Source: Christensenella sp. UBA2853 (GTDB lineage Bacteria; Bacillota; Clostridia; Christensenellales; Aristaeellaceae). From it: 64,000 bases of DNA. The stretch covers positions 21,992 to 85,991 of the forward strand of contig DEFL01000046.1 of the NCBI GenBank assembly GCA_002350845.1, in the 5' to 3' direction. Below the pieces are notes generated by a model. That model did not search any database. It saw only the letters and a list, made by a program, of their open reading frames with translations, and was not told the origin of the DNA. The position numbers and the translations under genes were made by a program. Of this stretch, positions 50,709 to 58,635 are shown in pieces (position 1 is the first letter of the stretch; every line of letters starts with the position of its first letter).

Positions 50709-51377
50709 TTATACGCTGCCGCCTGTCTGCGTCTCCTGCGACACGGCAGGCATGCTGTCCCGCAGCATGATCCGCAGCAGTTTTTCAGCATTCTCATCAT
50801 TTCCGTTATAGAGCCTGACGGTGAGATACATTTCAGAAGACGTCGAGTAGGTCCATGTGGGAATGATATTCAGGGAAGACGTGGGAAGACCGTAGAGATG
50901 TCGTTCATTGGTATCCTGATTCTTGCGCCAGCCTCTTTCAATATTGATGCCGGCAGCTTCGAACATCTCCTGAATGCCTTCCAGCTCATCAAGTGCGACG
51001 AAGAGTCCCTGGGACGCATAAGACTGGAAGAAGTCTCTGGGCAGAAGATAGAGGTCACCCTCCCCGGCCATAATGCGGGTCGCCAGAACCATCGGGCCGC
51101 TGGATTCATCCGGCATAATATACTGTGCCGTCATTTCTGTGACATCCGACATCTCGGTGGTATGGACTTTCTCGAGGTAGTCATTCACAGCGTTCTCTTC
51201 CCCGTACGCATAGAGATACAGCTCCAGCTTTTCATTGTCCGGCGTACGCGGGGCAGTGACCGTGTACATGAGATCCCACAGGAAGAAGCAGAGAACGGCA
51301 GAAAGGAGATACATCCACCAGGAATACTGAAAATGCTGGGTCAGCGTTTTCTTGTTGATGGGTGTTTTCACAGACAT
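50709..51377 (-). CDS. Membrane-anchored extracytoplasmic protein, unknown function
   Basis: I cannot assign a family. The 222-residue protein has one N-terminal membrane helix (YSWWMYLLSAVLCFFLWDLMY) and an external domain. The segment MVLATRIMAGEGDLYLLPRDFFQSYASQGLFVALDELEG resembles part of an extracellular solute-binding fold, in which residues such as the acidic pair sit after a D(L/V)(Y/F) strand, but it is too short for a full binding protein. The start is uncertain: ATG 51377 is very close to GAGG, and GTG 51371 has better spacing. It follows lysS in the same direction, about 50 bases later. Confidence 0.6.
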   Translation of the reverse strand: MSVKTPINKKTLTQHFQYSWWMYLLSAVLCFFLWDLMYTVTAPRTPDNEKLELYLYAYGEENAVNDYLEKVHTTEMSDVTEMTAQYIMPDESSGPMVLATRIMAGEGDLYLLPRDFFQSYASQGLFVALDELEGIQEMFEAAGINIERGWRKNQDTNERHLYGLPTSSLNIIPTWTYSTSSEMYLTVRLYNGNDENAEKLLRIMLRDSMPAVSQETQTGGSV

Positions 51378-51431
51378 CACCTCGGCACAGAATCTATAAG
51401 AATACGGGCAGCACAGCGGCTGCCCGATGCT

Positions 51432-52922
51432 TTACTTGTTCAGCGGTTTCATGGTGGGGAAGAGCAGCACGTCACGAATGGTGGGTGAATTTGTCAGGAG
51501 CATGACCAGACGGTCCACACCAAAGCCAAGACCGGCGGTGGGCGGCATGCCGTACTCGAGCGCGGTCACGAAGTCTTCATCGACCTCTGCATGCGCACCC
51601 TGAGCGATGCGGGCCTCTGCCTGCAGTTCGAAGCGGCGCCGCTGATCAATGGGATCGTTCAGCTCAGAGAAGGCGTTGCCCATCTCATGACCGGTAATGA
51701 AATATTCAAACCGCTCCGTGAGATCGGGATTCTCGGGCTTGCGCTTTGCAAGCGGTGAGATTTCCACCGGGTAGTCCATAATGAAGGTCGGCTGCACAAG
51801 CGTTTCCTCGACAAAGGCATCAAACAGTGCCTCGAGGCACTTGCCGCGGCCGTCCATCTTCTCGACTTCCACCCCGTGGCGGGCACAGGCAGCATGTCCA
51901 TCCTCATCGGATGTCCAGGTGCTGTAATCCTCTCCGCAGGCTTCCTTCACTGCATCGGCCATGGTGATCCGCTTCCAGGGGGCCTTCATGTGAATGATCT
52001 GACCCTGATATTCCACATCGGTGGTACCCAGCGCCTTCATGCAGATGAATTCATACATCTGTTCCACCATTTCCATGCATTCATGGTAGTTGGAGAAGGC
52101 CTGATAGGTTTCCACGGAAGTGAACTCCGGGTTATGGGTGGCATCCATGCCCTCATTGCGGAAGATACGGCCGACCTCATAGACCCGTTCAAAACCGCCG
52201 ACGATCAGACGCTTGAGATAGAGCTCTGTCTCAATGCGCAGGAACATATCCAGATCCAGCGCGTTGTGATGGGTGCGGAACGGGCGTGCACTTGCACCGA
52301 TTTCCACTGTCTGAAGAACCGGGGTATCCACCTCAAGGAATCCGCGGCCGTCAAGGAACTCACGGATAGCAGAGATGATCGCGCTTCTCTTGCGGAACAC
52401 ATCGCGAACCTCGGGATTGACAATCGTATCCACATAGCGCTGACGATAACGGAGATCCGTGTCGGTCAGGCCATGGAATTTTTCGGGCAGCACTTTCAGG
52501 GATTTCGTGAGCAGCTGCAGGGAAGTGGTATGAATGGAGACTTCCCCGGTCTTGGTTTTAAAGACTGTACCGGTGACACCGAAGATGTCGCCGATATCAT
52601 CATTCTTGAAATCCGCATAGGCTTCTTCGCCGACATCATCGCGGCGGACATAGAACTGAATGACGCCCTCGCCGTCGAGCAGATGCGCAAAGCTGGCCTT
52701 GCCCATGACGCGGCGGGATGTCATACGGCCGGCGACGGAAACCGTCTGGCCTTCAAGCGCATCGAAATTCTGGATGATCTCCTGAGAATGATGCGTGACA
52801 CTGTATCGGGTGATCAGATAGGGGTTCTTCCCGCTGTCGATCAGGCCCTGCAGCTTCTGGCGCCGAATGATTTCCTGCTCAGAAAGCTCGGGGGTATGGG
52901 GAGTTACGGGATAATCTGCCAT
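51432..52922 (-). CDS. lysS: Lysyl-tRNA synthetase (class II)
   Basis: The 496-residue class II synthetase charges tRNA-Lys. An OB-fold anticodon-binding domain (VSVAGRMTSRRVMGKASFAHL) is followed by the catalytic domain: motif 1 FLEVDTPVLQT, motif 2 VYEVGRIFRNEGMDATHNPEF and motif 3 GLGFGVDRLVMLL. AGAGGAG precedes the ATG. It follows greA by 24 bases, so greA and lysS are co-transcribed, a frequent pairing in Firmicutes. No lysine T-box was seen; the shared leader upstream of greA is described separately. Confidence 0.96.
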   Translation of the reverse strand: MADYPVTPHTPELSEQEIIRRQKLQGLIDSGKNPYLITRYSVTHHSQEIIQNFDALEGQTVSVAGRMTSRRVMGKASFAHLLDGEGVIQFYVRRDDVGEEAYADFKNDDIGDIFGVTGTVFKTKTGEVSIHTTSLQLLTKSLKVLPEKFHGLTDTDLRYRQRYVDTIVNPEVRDVFRKRSAIISAIREFLDGRGFLEVDTPVLQTVEIGASARPFRTHHNALDLDMFLRIETELYLKRLIVGGFERVYEVGRIFRNEGMDATHNPEFTSVETYQAFSNYHECMEMVEQMYEFICMKALGTTDVEYQGQIIHMKAPWKRITMADAVKEACGEDYSTWTSDEDGHAACARHGVEVEKMDGRGKCLEALFDAFVEETLVQPTFIMDYPVEISPLAKRKPENPDLTERFEYFITGHEMGNAFSELNDPIDQRRRFELQAEARIAQGAHAEVDEDFVTALEYGMPPTAGLGFGVDRLVMLLTNSPTIRDVLLFPTMKPLNK

Positions 52923-52946
52923 GAATAATCTCCTCTCAGAGGGAAC

Positions 52947-53423
52947 TCAGCGTGAAATGTCAAGAATCTGGAAATGAAGAATGCCGGCAGGAACTTCGAC
53001 TTCGACCTTTTCGCCGACCTTGTGTCCCACGAGTGCGTGTCCAACTGCGGACTCATCGGAAATCCGGTTGTTGAACGGATCAGACTCGTTGGCACCGACG
53101 ATGGAGTAGACAATGGTCTTGTTCTTGTCAAGATTCTTGACTTTGACGGTTGTGCCGACGGAGACAGCATCGGTTGTGATGTCTTCATCCAAAACCACTT
53201 CCAGACGGGACATTTCGTCCTGCAGATAGGCAATACGAGTCTCATTTTCCGTCTGCTTGTTTTTGGCTTCAGTATATTCAGCGTTTTCGGAGAGGTCACC
53301 GTAGCTGCGCGCAAACTCGATTTCCTGTGCAATTTCGTTGCGCACTACACTCATGCGGTGGTCGAGTTCATCCTGCAGTTTCTGCAGGCCTTCTTTTGTA
53401 ATGCGCTTTTTCTGCTCTGCCAT
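52947..53423 (-). CDS. greA: Transcription elongation factor GreA
   Basis: The 158-residue protein rescues backtracked RNA polymerase by stimulating transcript cleavage. The N-terminal coiled coil (about residues 1-75) ends in EIEFARSYGDLSENAEY, the conserved acidic tip that enters the polymerase channel. The C-terminal FKBP-like domain contains SVGTTVKV and SPVGHALVGHKVGE-like ESAVGHALVGHKVGE. AAAGGAG sets the start at 53423; the longer frame to 53543 lies in the untranslated leader. It heads the greA-lysS operon behind the best consensus promoter in the window. Confidence 0.95.
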   Translation of the reverse strand: MAEQKKRITKEGLQKLQDELDHRMSVVRNEIAQEIEFARSYGDLSENAEYTEAKNKQTENETRIAYLQDEMSRLEVVLDEDITTDAVSVGTTVKVKNLDKNKTIVYSIVGANESDPFNNRISDESAVGHALVGHKVGEKVEVEVPAGILHFQILDISR

Positions 53424-53496
53424 AGCAAAGCACTCCTTTCCTGGATCCATGGTTCGATGATACGACACGAACATGAAATCAATATGAAAAATGATG

Positions 53497-53551
53497 GTGC
53501 CCGGCTTGGAACAGATGGGCACGGAAAAACAACGAATCGCCATTGCGATTC
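53497..53551 (-). promoter_or_regulatory. greA-lysS leader with two hairpins followed by T-runs
   Basis: Reading the minus strand, a hairpin GAATCGC/GCGATTC (53551-53545 and 53540-53534) forms at the very start of the transcript and is followed by GTTGTTTTTCC. A second, GTGCCC/GGGCAC (53522-53517 and 53502-53497), is followed by CATCATTTTT. Either may act as an attenuator. Together with the two promoters this accounts for the 314-base gene-free stretch 53424-53737. Confidence 0.45.
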
Positions 53552-53557
53552 TGAGGC

Positions 53558-53586
53558 ATTATATCCACTTCACCTATCTTTGTCAA
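53558..53586 (-). promoter_or_regulatory. Consensus promoter of greA-lysS
   Basis: On the minus strand TTGACA (53586-53581) and TATAAT (53563-53558) are 17 bases apart: a perfect sigma-A consensus. Confidence 0.88.
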
Positions 53587-53638
53587 CGCATGGAAAATCT
53601 TGAAGCTTATGGGAGAAAACGGTTTCGGGACACTGACT

Positions 53639-53668
53639 TTGCAATGCCGGGCTGTGCTGTGCTATACT
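53639..53668 (+). promoter_or_regulatory. Probable promoter of the DUF4340 gene
   Basis: TTGCAA (53639-53644) and TATACT (53663-53668) are 18 bases apart. Confidence 0.58.
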
Positions 53669-53737
53669 CCATCTGGAAATGAAGATCAGAATGAAAGAAT
53701 GCTGCATTTCTCAAATCACTCGAAAAGGAAATCTTGA

Positions 53738-55183
53738 ATGGATAAAGTCAAACGCAAGCAGAGAAAGGAACATCCCGGCGTCAGGAAGATTCTTCCGCCG
53801 GTGCTTCTGCTGCTGGCCCTCGCCGTTGGCGCCATAGGCTGGTTCAGCCGCCAGGAGACACAGAAAGTCAGTGTCCCGGAAAAAATCCTGACGGCTGGGA
53901 CGATTGAACAGCGGGAAACAGGGAGTGTTTACTCCATCGATGTGCATCTTGCCTCCGGGGAAGGCTGGTATGCGGAACAGACGTCCGCCGGAAACCTGAC
54001 GGAAAAGGATGGGTTCGATATTGAGCCGGCGCTGGCCAGGAACTTTCTCTCCGCTGCTGCTGTGATCGGATATGAGGACATCTTTACGGAAGACCCCGCC
54101 GACTATTCGGACAGACTGGAGGAATTCGGCCTGGCCGAACCGGCAAGCACGGTCACGGTCACCTATACAGACGGTGAACAGGTCGTCATGCACATTGGAA
54201 ACCGGAGCACTGAAACAGAGGCTGCCTACTATTATATGACAGTGGATGGAAGAAAGCCGCTGTATGCGCTTTCTGTCTCCGCTGCAGAGGAATGGAAGCT
54301 TCCCAAGAGCAGTCTGCATCCGGTGCAGCAGCCCAATCTGCAGACCGCACGGATGGACCACCTGGTGATGCGCTCAGGCGACTGGACGGCCGAATGGGTG
54401 CTTGAGGCAGAGATTACCGATGAAAACGCCTCGGATGCATGGGTGCTCAGGTCCCCGGTCCACTATCCTGCCGACGGAACAGAAATGACTTCCTTTCTCA
54501 GGAACATCGGGAGCATACGTCTGGGATCGTATGTGGGACCAGCCATGGAGGAGCGTCTGGCAGAATACGGGCTGGACAGACCGGAAATGATCCTTGAGAT
54601 GCACATGGCCGAGGGTATGGCGGCTGTGACCGGGGAGGATGGAACCGTTTCAACGACCCTGCTGAAAGCAGAAACTGTTGTGTTGATCATTGGAAGTCTG
54701 AAAAGCGAATATGTCCGCTATGTGCGCTATGGAAATGATGTCTATCTGGTCAGCGAACTGACCCTGGGACCGGTGATCAGCAAGAAGCCGATGGACACGG
54801 TTTCAAGATATCCTGTTCTGGTTGCTGCGGAATCACTGACGAGACTGACCATAGAAGACTGTCTGACAGGGGAGAGCACGACGTATCGGATGCAGAGAGA
54901 AAGCTCAGGGGATGAGGAAGTGACCCGATGCTTCGAAAACGGGCAGGAAATCCCCTTTGAGACATTTGAAGCCAGATATCTGCAGATGGTGCTGTGCACG
55001 GTATCCGGCGAACTGCCGGAAGACTATGAGGCCGGAGCGCTAAAAAAGGTCTATACGTTTGAAGCTGCAGGCGGGAAGGTGCACAGCATTCGCCTGTATG
55101 CCTATGACAGCATGCACGATGCGCTCCAGGTGGATGATTACCCGATGCTCTTTTACCTGATCCAGGGCGGATTGGGTATGTAA
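53738..55183 (+). CDS. DUF4340 domain membrane-anchored protein
   Basis: The 481-residue protein has a lysine-rich N terminus, one membrane anchor (ILPPVLLLLALAVGAIGWF) and a large extracytoplasmic region with DUF4340 repeats: a typical strand pattern around RLEEFGLAEPASTVTVTYTDGEQVVMHIGN and VYLVSELTLGPVI. DUF4340 proteins normally follow an ABC transporter ATPase, permease and GldG-like protein; none is present here, so this is an orphan. GGAAA precedes the ATG weakly. A RhaM-like gene follows about 100 bases later and may share the transcript. Confidence 0.75.
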   Translation: MDKVKRKQRKEHPGVRKILPPVLLLLALAVGAIGWFSRQETQKVSVPEKILTAGTIEQRETGSVYSIDVHLASGEGWYAEQTSAGNLTEKDGFDIEPALARNFLSAAAVIGYEDIFTEDPADYSDRLEEFGLAEPASTVTVTYTDGEQVVMHIGNRSTETEAAYYYMTVDGRKPLYALSVSAAEEWKLPKSSLHPVQQPNLQTARMDHLVMRSGDWTAEWVLEAEITDENASDAWVLRSPVHYPADGTEMTSFLRNIGSIRLGSYVGPAMEERLAEYGLDRPEMILEMHMAEGMAAVTGEDGTVSTTLLKAETVVLIIGSLKSEYVRYVRYGNDVYLVSELTLGPVISKKPMDTVSRYPVLVAAESLTRLTIEDCLTGESTTYRMQRESSGDEEVTRCFENGQEIPFETFEARYLQMVLCTVSGELPEDYEAGALKKVYTFEAAGGKVHSIRLYAYDSMHDALQVDDYPMLFYLIQGGLGM

Positions 55184-55281
55184 TGAAGCGCTGCCGCAAG
55201 AAAAGCGCGGCGGCGGGCAGGAATCGGATTGTTCCTGTCGAAACGAAAAAGGACAAAAAACGGAAAACGGAGGTACACGAT

Positions 55282-55599
55282 ATGGAACGTTTTGCATGGA
55301 TGGGTAAGATCAAGCCGGGTATGGAAAAGGAATATAAAAGAAGGCATGATGAAATCTGGCCGGAAATGAAAGAACTGCTCAAGAAGGCCGGCATTGCCAA
55401 TTACACGATCTGGTCTGACGGAGTCACCCTGTTCGGATACTATGAATGCGAGAAAGGCATTGAGTTTGCCGAGAAGACACAGGCGGGCAGCCCGATCGTG
55501 GACAAATGGAATGACTATATGCAGGACGTGCTTGAGCTGGAGATGGATCCGGAAACGGGTGCACAGCCCAAGCTGAAGCAGATGTTCTTCCTGCCCTGA
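55282..55599 (+). CDS. rhaM: L-rhamnose mutarotase (RhaM-like)
   Basis: The 105-residue protein interconverts the anomers of L-rhamnose or a related sugar. It is of RhaM length and shows the family's pattern: RFAWMGKIKPGMEKEYKRRHDEIWPEM (with the catalytic histidine in RRHDEIWP), IANYTIWSDG, LFGYYEC and VDKWNDYM near the end. GGAGGT seven bases upstream fixes the start at 55282; the frame is open back to 55183 but without support. No rhamnose catabolic genes are nearby, so the actual sugar is uncertain. Confidence 0.8.
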   Translation: MERFAWMGKIKPGMEKEYKRRHDEIWPEMKELLKKAGIANYTIWSDGVTLFGYYECEKGIEFAEKTQAGSPIVDKWNDYMQDVLELEMDPETGAQPKLKQMFFLP

Positions 55600-55642
55600 G
55601 AAAAAGAACAGACATTGAAAGGATTGCGGAGGAGTACAGAAC

Positions 55643-57169
55643 GTGGGACTGTTTTCATTGAGCGAGAAGTTTGCCACTCTCGGAGCGACGGCTGTGGACA
55701 ACCAGTTTCTGCTGGAATTCATGCCCAATGCATCCGGAGAAGCAGTCAAGGTCTATTTATACGGACTTCTTGCTGTCACTTCCCAGATGCAGGATATGAG
55801 CGTGGATCAGATGGCTCATGATCTGGGCATGACCAGGGAGGATGTCCTGGCGGCTTACCGGCACTGGGAGAGAGTGGGTCTGGTTGAACGCACAGGCGAC
55901 AATCCGCTTTCGTTCCGCTATATTCCGGTGAATCAGTCGGTCTTTATGGGCAATACAGCTCCCCGCGATCTTGATTATGAACGCTTTACTGAGGCGGTCT
56001 ATGCGGTCTTTGGCAATGATTACCGGATTCATGGACAGCGCATTCTGCAGTTTTATGAATGGGTGGTCGATCTGGGTCTCCCGCAGGAAGTCGTGCTGAT
56101 GCTGATCCGCCATATGATTTCCCTGCGCGGAAAGAACTTCTCCTATGCGGCGGCCAACAAACTGGCCGAAACGCTTGCGAAGGAGGACGTGCGCACGATC
56201 GAGGATGCTGAGCTTGCGCTGACGCGGGACCGGGAAGTGCGGGAATGCAGCCGGGCAGTCCTGCGCAAACTGGGCATGAGAAGAGAACCCACGGAACCGG
56301 AGCAGAATCTGTGCCAGAAGTGGATGCACGAGTGGCATTATTCCCAGGATGCCATCCTCGCTGCCTGCGATGAGACCACGGCAGCCGGTTCCCCGAGCTT
56401 CAAGTATGTCGATAGCATTCTTGAAAAGAGGCGTTCGGGCCAGAATGATGTGGGCAGCAGCGCCGAAGCCTATAAGGCAGAACAGACCCGTCAGGAACAG
56501 CGCAGGGAACCGCTGAAAAAAGTGTTTGAAGCACTCGGACGCGGGACCATCAATGAGGGGACCCTCAATGTATACTGGAATCTGAGAAAGAACTGCGACA
56601 ATCCGGAGCTGATTCTTTTCGCTGCCCAGCAGTGCGGAAAAGCCAACGGCAAACTGGAAGATGTCATCAACCTCATCAGCAGCTGGCAGAAACGCGGCAT
56701 CGGGAATGAAGCCGAGGCAAGAGCGTATGTGGAACAGTTTGAGGATGAGAAAAAGCTGCTGGCTGCGCTGGGCGATCTCTGGGGAATTCGGCCTCCGGCC
56801 GGGGAAGCGAACCACCGCCTGATTCAGAAATGGCGGACAGAGCTGAAGATGCCGGATGACGTGATTGTGTATGCAGCCGGCGGCATGAAAGTCGACAGTA
56901 AGCACATGCCTTATCTTGACCGGATTCTGGACAGATATGCTGCACAGAATATCCGTTCTGTCGATGCAGCCGAAGTGGACAGCCAGCGCTATTCTGAAAA
57001 CAAACCGCAGCCTGAGAAGGGCAGAATCGGAAAAGTGGTCACAGAAAGCCTGTATGATCAGAGGGAAAACACAGAGCCTGACGCGCAGAGCATTCCGCAG
57101 TGGCTTCTGGACAGACAAAAGGAGATGAAGGAACATGCGACGGGAGATTCTTCGCCAGCTGACAAATGA
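55643..57169 (+). CDS. DnaD/DnaB-like primosomal protein
   Basis: The 508-residue protein resembles the replication-initiation proteins DnaD/DnaB of Firmicutes, which remodel DNA and help load the helicase. The N-terminal 100 residues form a winged helix (VDQMAHDLGMTREDVLAAYRHWERVGLVE). DnaD domains follow at about residues 105-185 and 215-275 (EQNLCQKWMHEWHYSQDAILAACDE, FKYVDSIL), and a further pair occupies the C-terminal half (NHRLIQKWRTELKMPDDVIVYA, MPYLDRIL). The GTG start has GGAGGAG upstream. The helicase-loader gene begins inside its last 35 bases, so the two are co-translated and probably act together. Confidence 0.85.
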   Translation: MGLFSLSEKFATLGATAVDNQFLLEFMPNASGEAVKVYLYGLLAVTSQMQDMSVDQMAHDLGMTREDVLAAYRHWERVGLVERTGDNPLSFRYIPVNQSVFMGNTAPRDLDYERFTEAVYAVFGNDYRIHGQRILQFYEWVVDLGLPQEVVLMLIRHMISLRGKNFSYAAANKLAETLAKEDVRTIEDAELALTRDREVRECSRAVLRKLGMRREPTEPEQNLCQKWMHEWHYSQDAILAACDETTAAGSPSFKYVDSILEKRRSGQNDVGSSAEAYKAEQTRQEQRREPLKKVFEALGRGTINEGTLNVYWNLRKNCDNPELILFAAQQCGKANGKLEDVINLISSWQKRGIGNEAEARAYVEQFEDEKKLLAALGDLWGIRPPAGEANHRLIQKWRTELKMPDDVIVYAAGGMKVDSKHMPYLDRILDRYAAQNIRSVDAAEVDSQRYSENKPQPEKGRIGKVVTESLYDQRENTEPDAQSIPQWLLDRQKEMKEHATGDSSPADK

Positions 57170-58106
57170 ATATGAGGAACGCCGGCGGGAGAATGACCGC
57201 ATCTTCTTTGCCAGACGTGCAGAGGCCGAACAGAAATGCCCGGAGATCGGACGATTGATGGATGCGCGGCAGGAACTGATTTTCAGTTCCGTGCGCGGCA
57301 TCATTCTGGGGCATCAGCCGGATCAGGTGCCGGAAAAAATGGAGAAACTGACAGGCCAGATTCGCAGTCTTCTGGTTGAGAATGGTTTTCCGGACGATTA
57401 CCTCGAGCCGGTTTATCGCTGCCCTCTGTGCAAGGATACAGGGTATGTGGGCGATCCGGTCCGCGAAATGTGCAGCTGCATGCAGAAGGAACTGACGCGC
57501 AGACTGTATGCGGAAAGCGGGCTGGGGGATCAGCGGGAACAGACGTATGACACATTCCGTCTGGATGTCTTCCCGGATACCGTGATCCCGGGCCTTGGAT
57601 ACTCCCAGCGGCAGATGATGGAAATGATCCGGGACATGACGAAGGCATGGGCAGAACAGTGGCCTGATGTCCGTGAAAACTGCGGTGTTATCTTCAGCGG
57701 GGCTTCAGGGCTTGGCAAGACCTTCCTTCTCCATGCCATGGCGGGGGTGATGCTCGACCGCGGGCTCAATGTGATGGTGCTGAGCAGCTACCGTGCCCAG
57801 GAAATCATGCGAAAGGCCTATTTCTCCAGGGACGGACAGGACGACCTGGATCTTCTGATGAACACAGACGTCCTCTTTCTGGACGATCTTGGAACAGAGC
57901 CCCTGCTGGATAATGTCACCGTATCGCAGTTTTTCAATCTGTTCAATGAACGGCAGAATCATCAGAAAGCCTGCGTGATTTCCACCAACCTGTCTCTGAA
58001 AAATCTCAGAGAACGCTACACCGAGAGGATTGCCTCCCGACTCCTGGACAGCTCCCGGATGATGGTTGTGGAGATGCGGGGAGAAGATATCAGAAGGAAC
58101 CGGTAG
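57135..58106 (+). CDS. Helicase loader, DnaI/DnaC-like AAA+ ATPase
   Basis: The 323-residue ATPase loads the replicative helicase. An N-terminal coiled region leads to a zinc-binding cysteine group (CPLCKDTGYV and MCSCMQ, about residues 96-116), as in DnaI. The ATPase has Walker A SGASGLGKT, Walker B VLFLDDLGTE and the ACVISTNLSLKNLRERY sensor/arginine-finger region. The ATG lies within the end of the DnaD gene, a classic arrangement. A further small gene follows after nine bases. Confidence 0.92.
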   Translation: MRREILRQLTNEYEERRRENDRIFFARRAEAEQKCPEIGRLMDARQELIFSSVRGIILGHQPDQVPEKMEKLTGQIRSLLVENGFPDDYLEPVYRCPLCKDTGYVGDPVREMCSCMQKELTRRLYAESGLGDQREQTYDTFRLDVFPDTVIPGLGYSQRQMMEMIRDMTKAWAEQWPDVRENCGVIFSGASGLGKTFLLHAMAGVMLDRGLNVMVLSSYRAQEIMRKAYFSRDGQDDLDLLMNTDVLFLDDLGTEPLLDNVTVSQFFNLFNERQNHQKACVISTNLSLKNLRERYTERIASRLLDSSRMMVVEMRGEDIRRNR

Positions 58107-58115
58107 GTGATACAG

Positions 58116-58466
58116 ATGGCTGTGAACATTCAGATTTATATCAGCAAAAAGAATTTTGACGTTCAGAAAGCACAGCGCTTTTTCAAGGAGCGGCGGATCA
58201 CCGTGCAGGAGCTTGACCTGAAAAAGCACCACCTGGGCGAGCGCGAAGTCAGAACCATGGCGCAGGCGATCGGCATGCAGGAACTGGTGGACCGGGAAGA
58301 CAAAAAGGTGAAAGAGCATCCGGCCTGCTATTACAATAAGGATGAGGATATCCTTCAGGCGATCCTTGAGGCGCCTTTCCTGCTGAAGTCTCCCATTGTC
58401 CGCTGCGGAAATAAGGTGACGGCAGGGTATCACCCGGAAGTCTGGGAAACCTGGATCAAAGCGTAA
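58116..58466 (+). CDS. ArsC/Spx-fold protein lacking the N-terminal cysteine
   Basis: The 116-residue protein has the thioredoxin-like ArsC/Spx fold: IQIYISKKNFDVQKAQRFFKERRITVQELDL at the start and LKSPIVRCGNKVTAGYHPEVWETW at the end, where the conserved arginine (IVR) of the family is kept. The active-site cysteine of ArsC, or the CxxC of Spx, should fall in the first loop, but that loop reads SKKNFD with no cysteine. Reductase activity by the usual route is therefore unlikely. TAGGTGA precedes ATG 58116. It is the last gene after dnaD and the helicase loader. Confidence 0.75.
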   Translation: MAVNIQIYISKKNFDVQKAQRFFKERRITVQELDLKKHHLGEREVRTMAQAIGMQELVDREDKKVKEHPACYYNKDEDILQAILEAPFLLKSPIVRCGNKVTAGYHPEVWETWIKA

Positions 58467-58526
58467 AAAAAGAGAGGAATACAGACCGGATGACCGTGAG
58501 GTCAGACGCTGTATTCTCTTTTTTTC
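58465..58526 (+). terminator. Terminator of the dnaD-helicase loader unit
   Basis: GAATACAG (58477-58484) pairs with CTGTATTC (58509-58516), with flanking AAAAAGAGA and TCTTTTTTT. Inside the large loop TGACC (58491-58495) pairs with GGTCA (58500-58504). Confidence 0.83.
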
Positions 58527-58635
58527 TATTCGGTGTTCTGGCAGGGAACACGTCTATGCAAAAAGTCAAGAATCTGCTATATTCTTCCGGCAGGTCTGGA
58601 TGGACAGACCTGAAAAGGAATCCGAGGTGTTCTAA

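Noticed and set aside
53424..53557. Lysine T-box leader before greA-lysS
   Set aside because: No T-box sequence (TGGNACCGCG-like) or specifier stem could be found.
55757..57304. Long minus-strand frame (515 codons) opposite the DnaD-like gene
   Set aside because: It is antisense to a well-supported gene with domain structure; no ribosome binding site or family motif. Such shadows arise from codon bias here.
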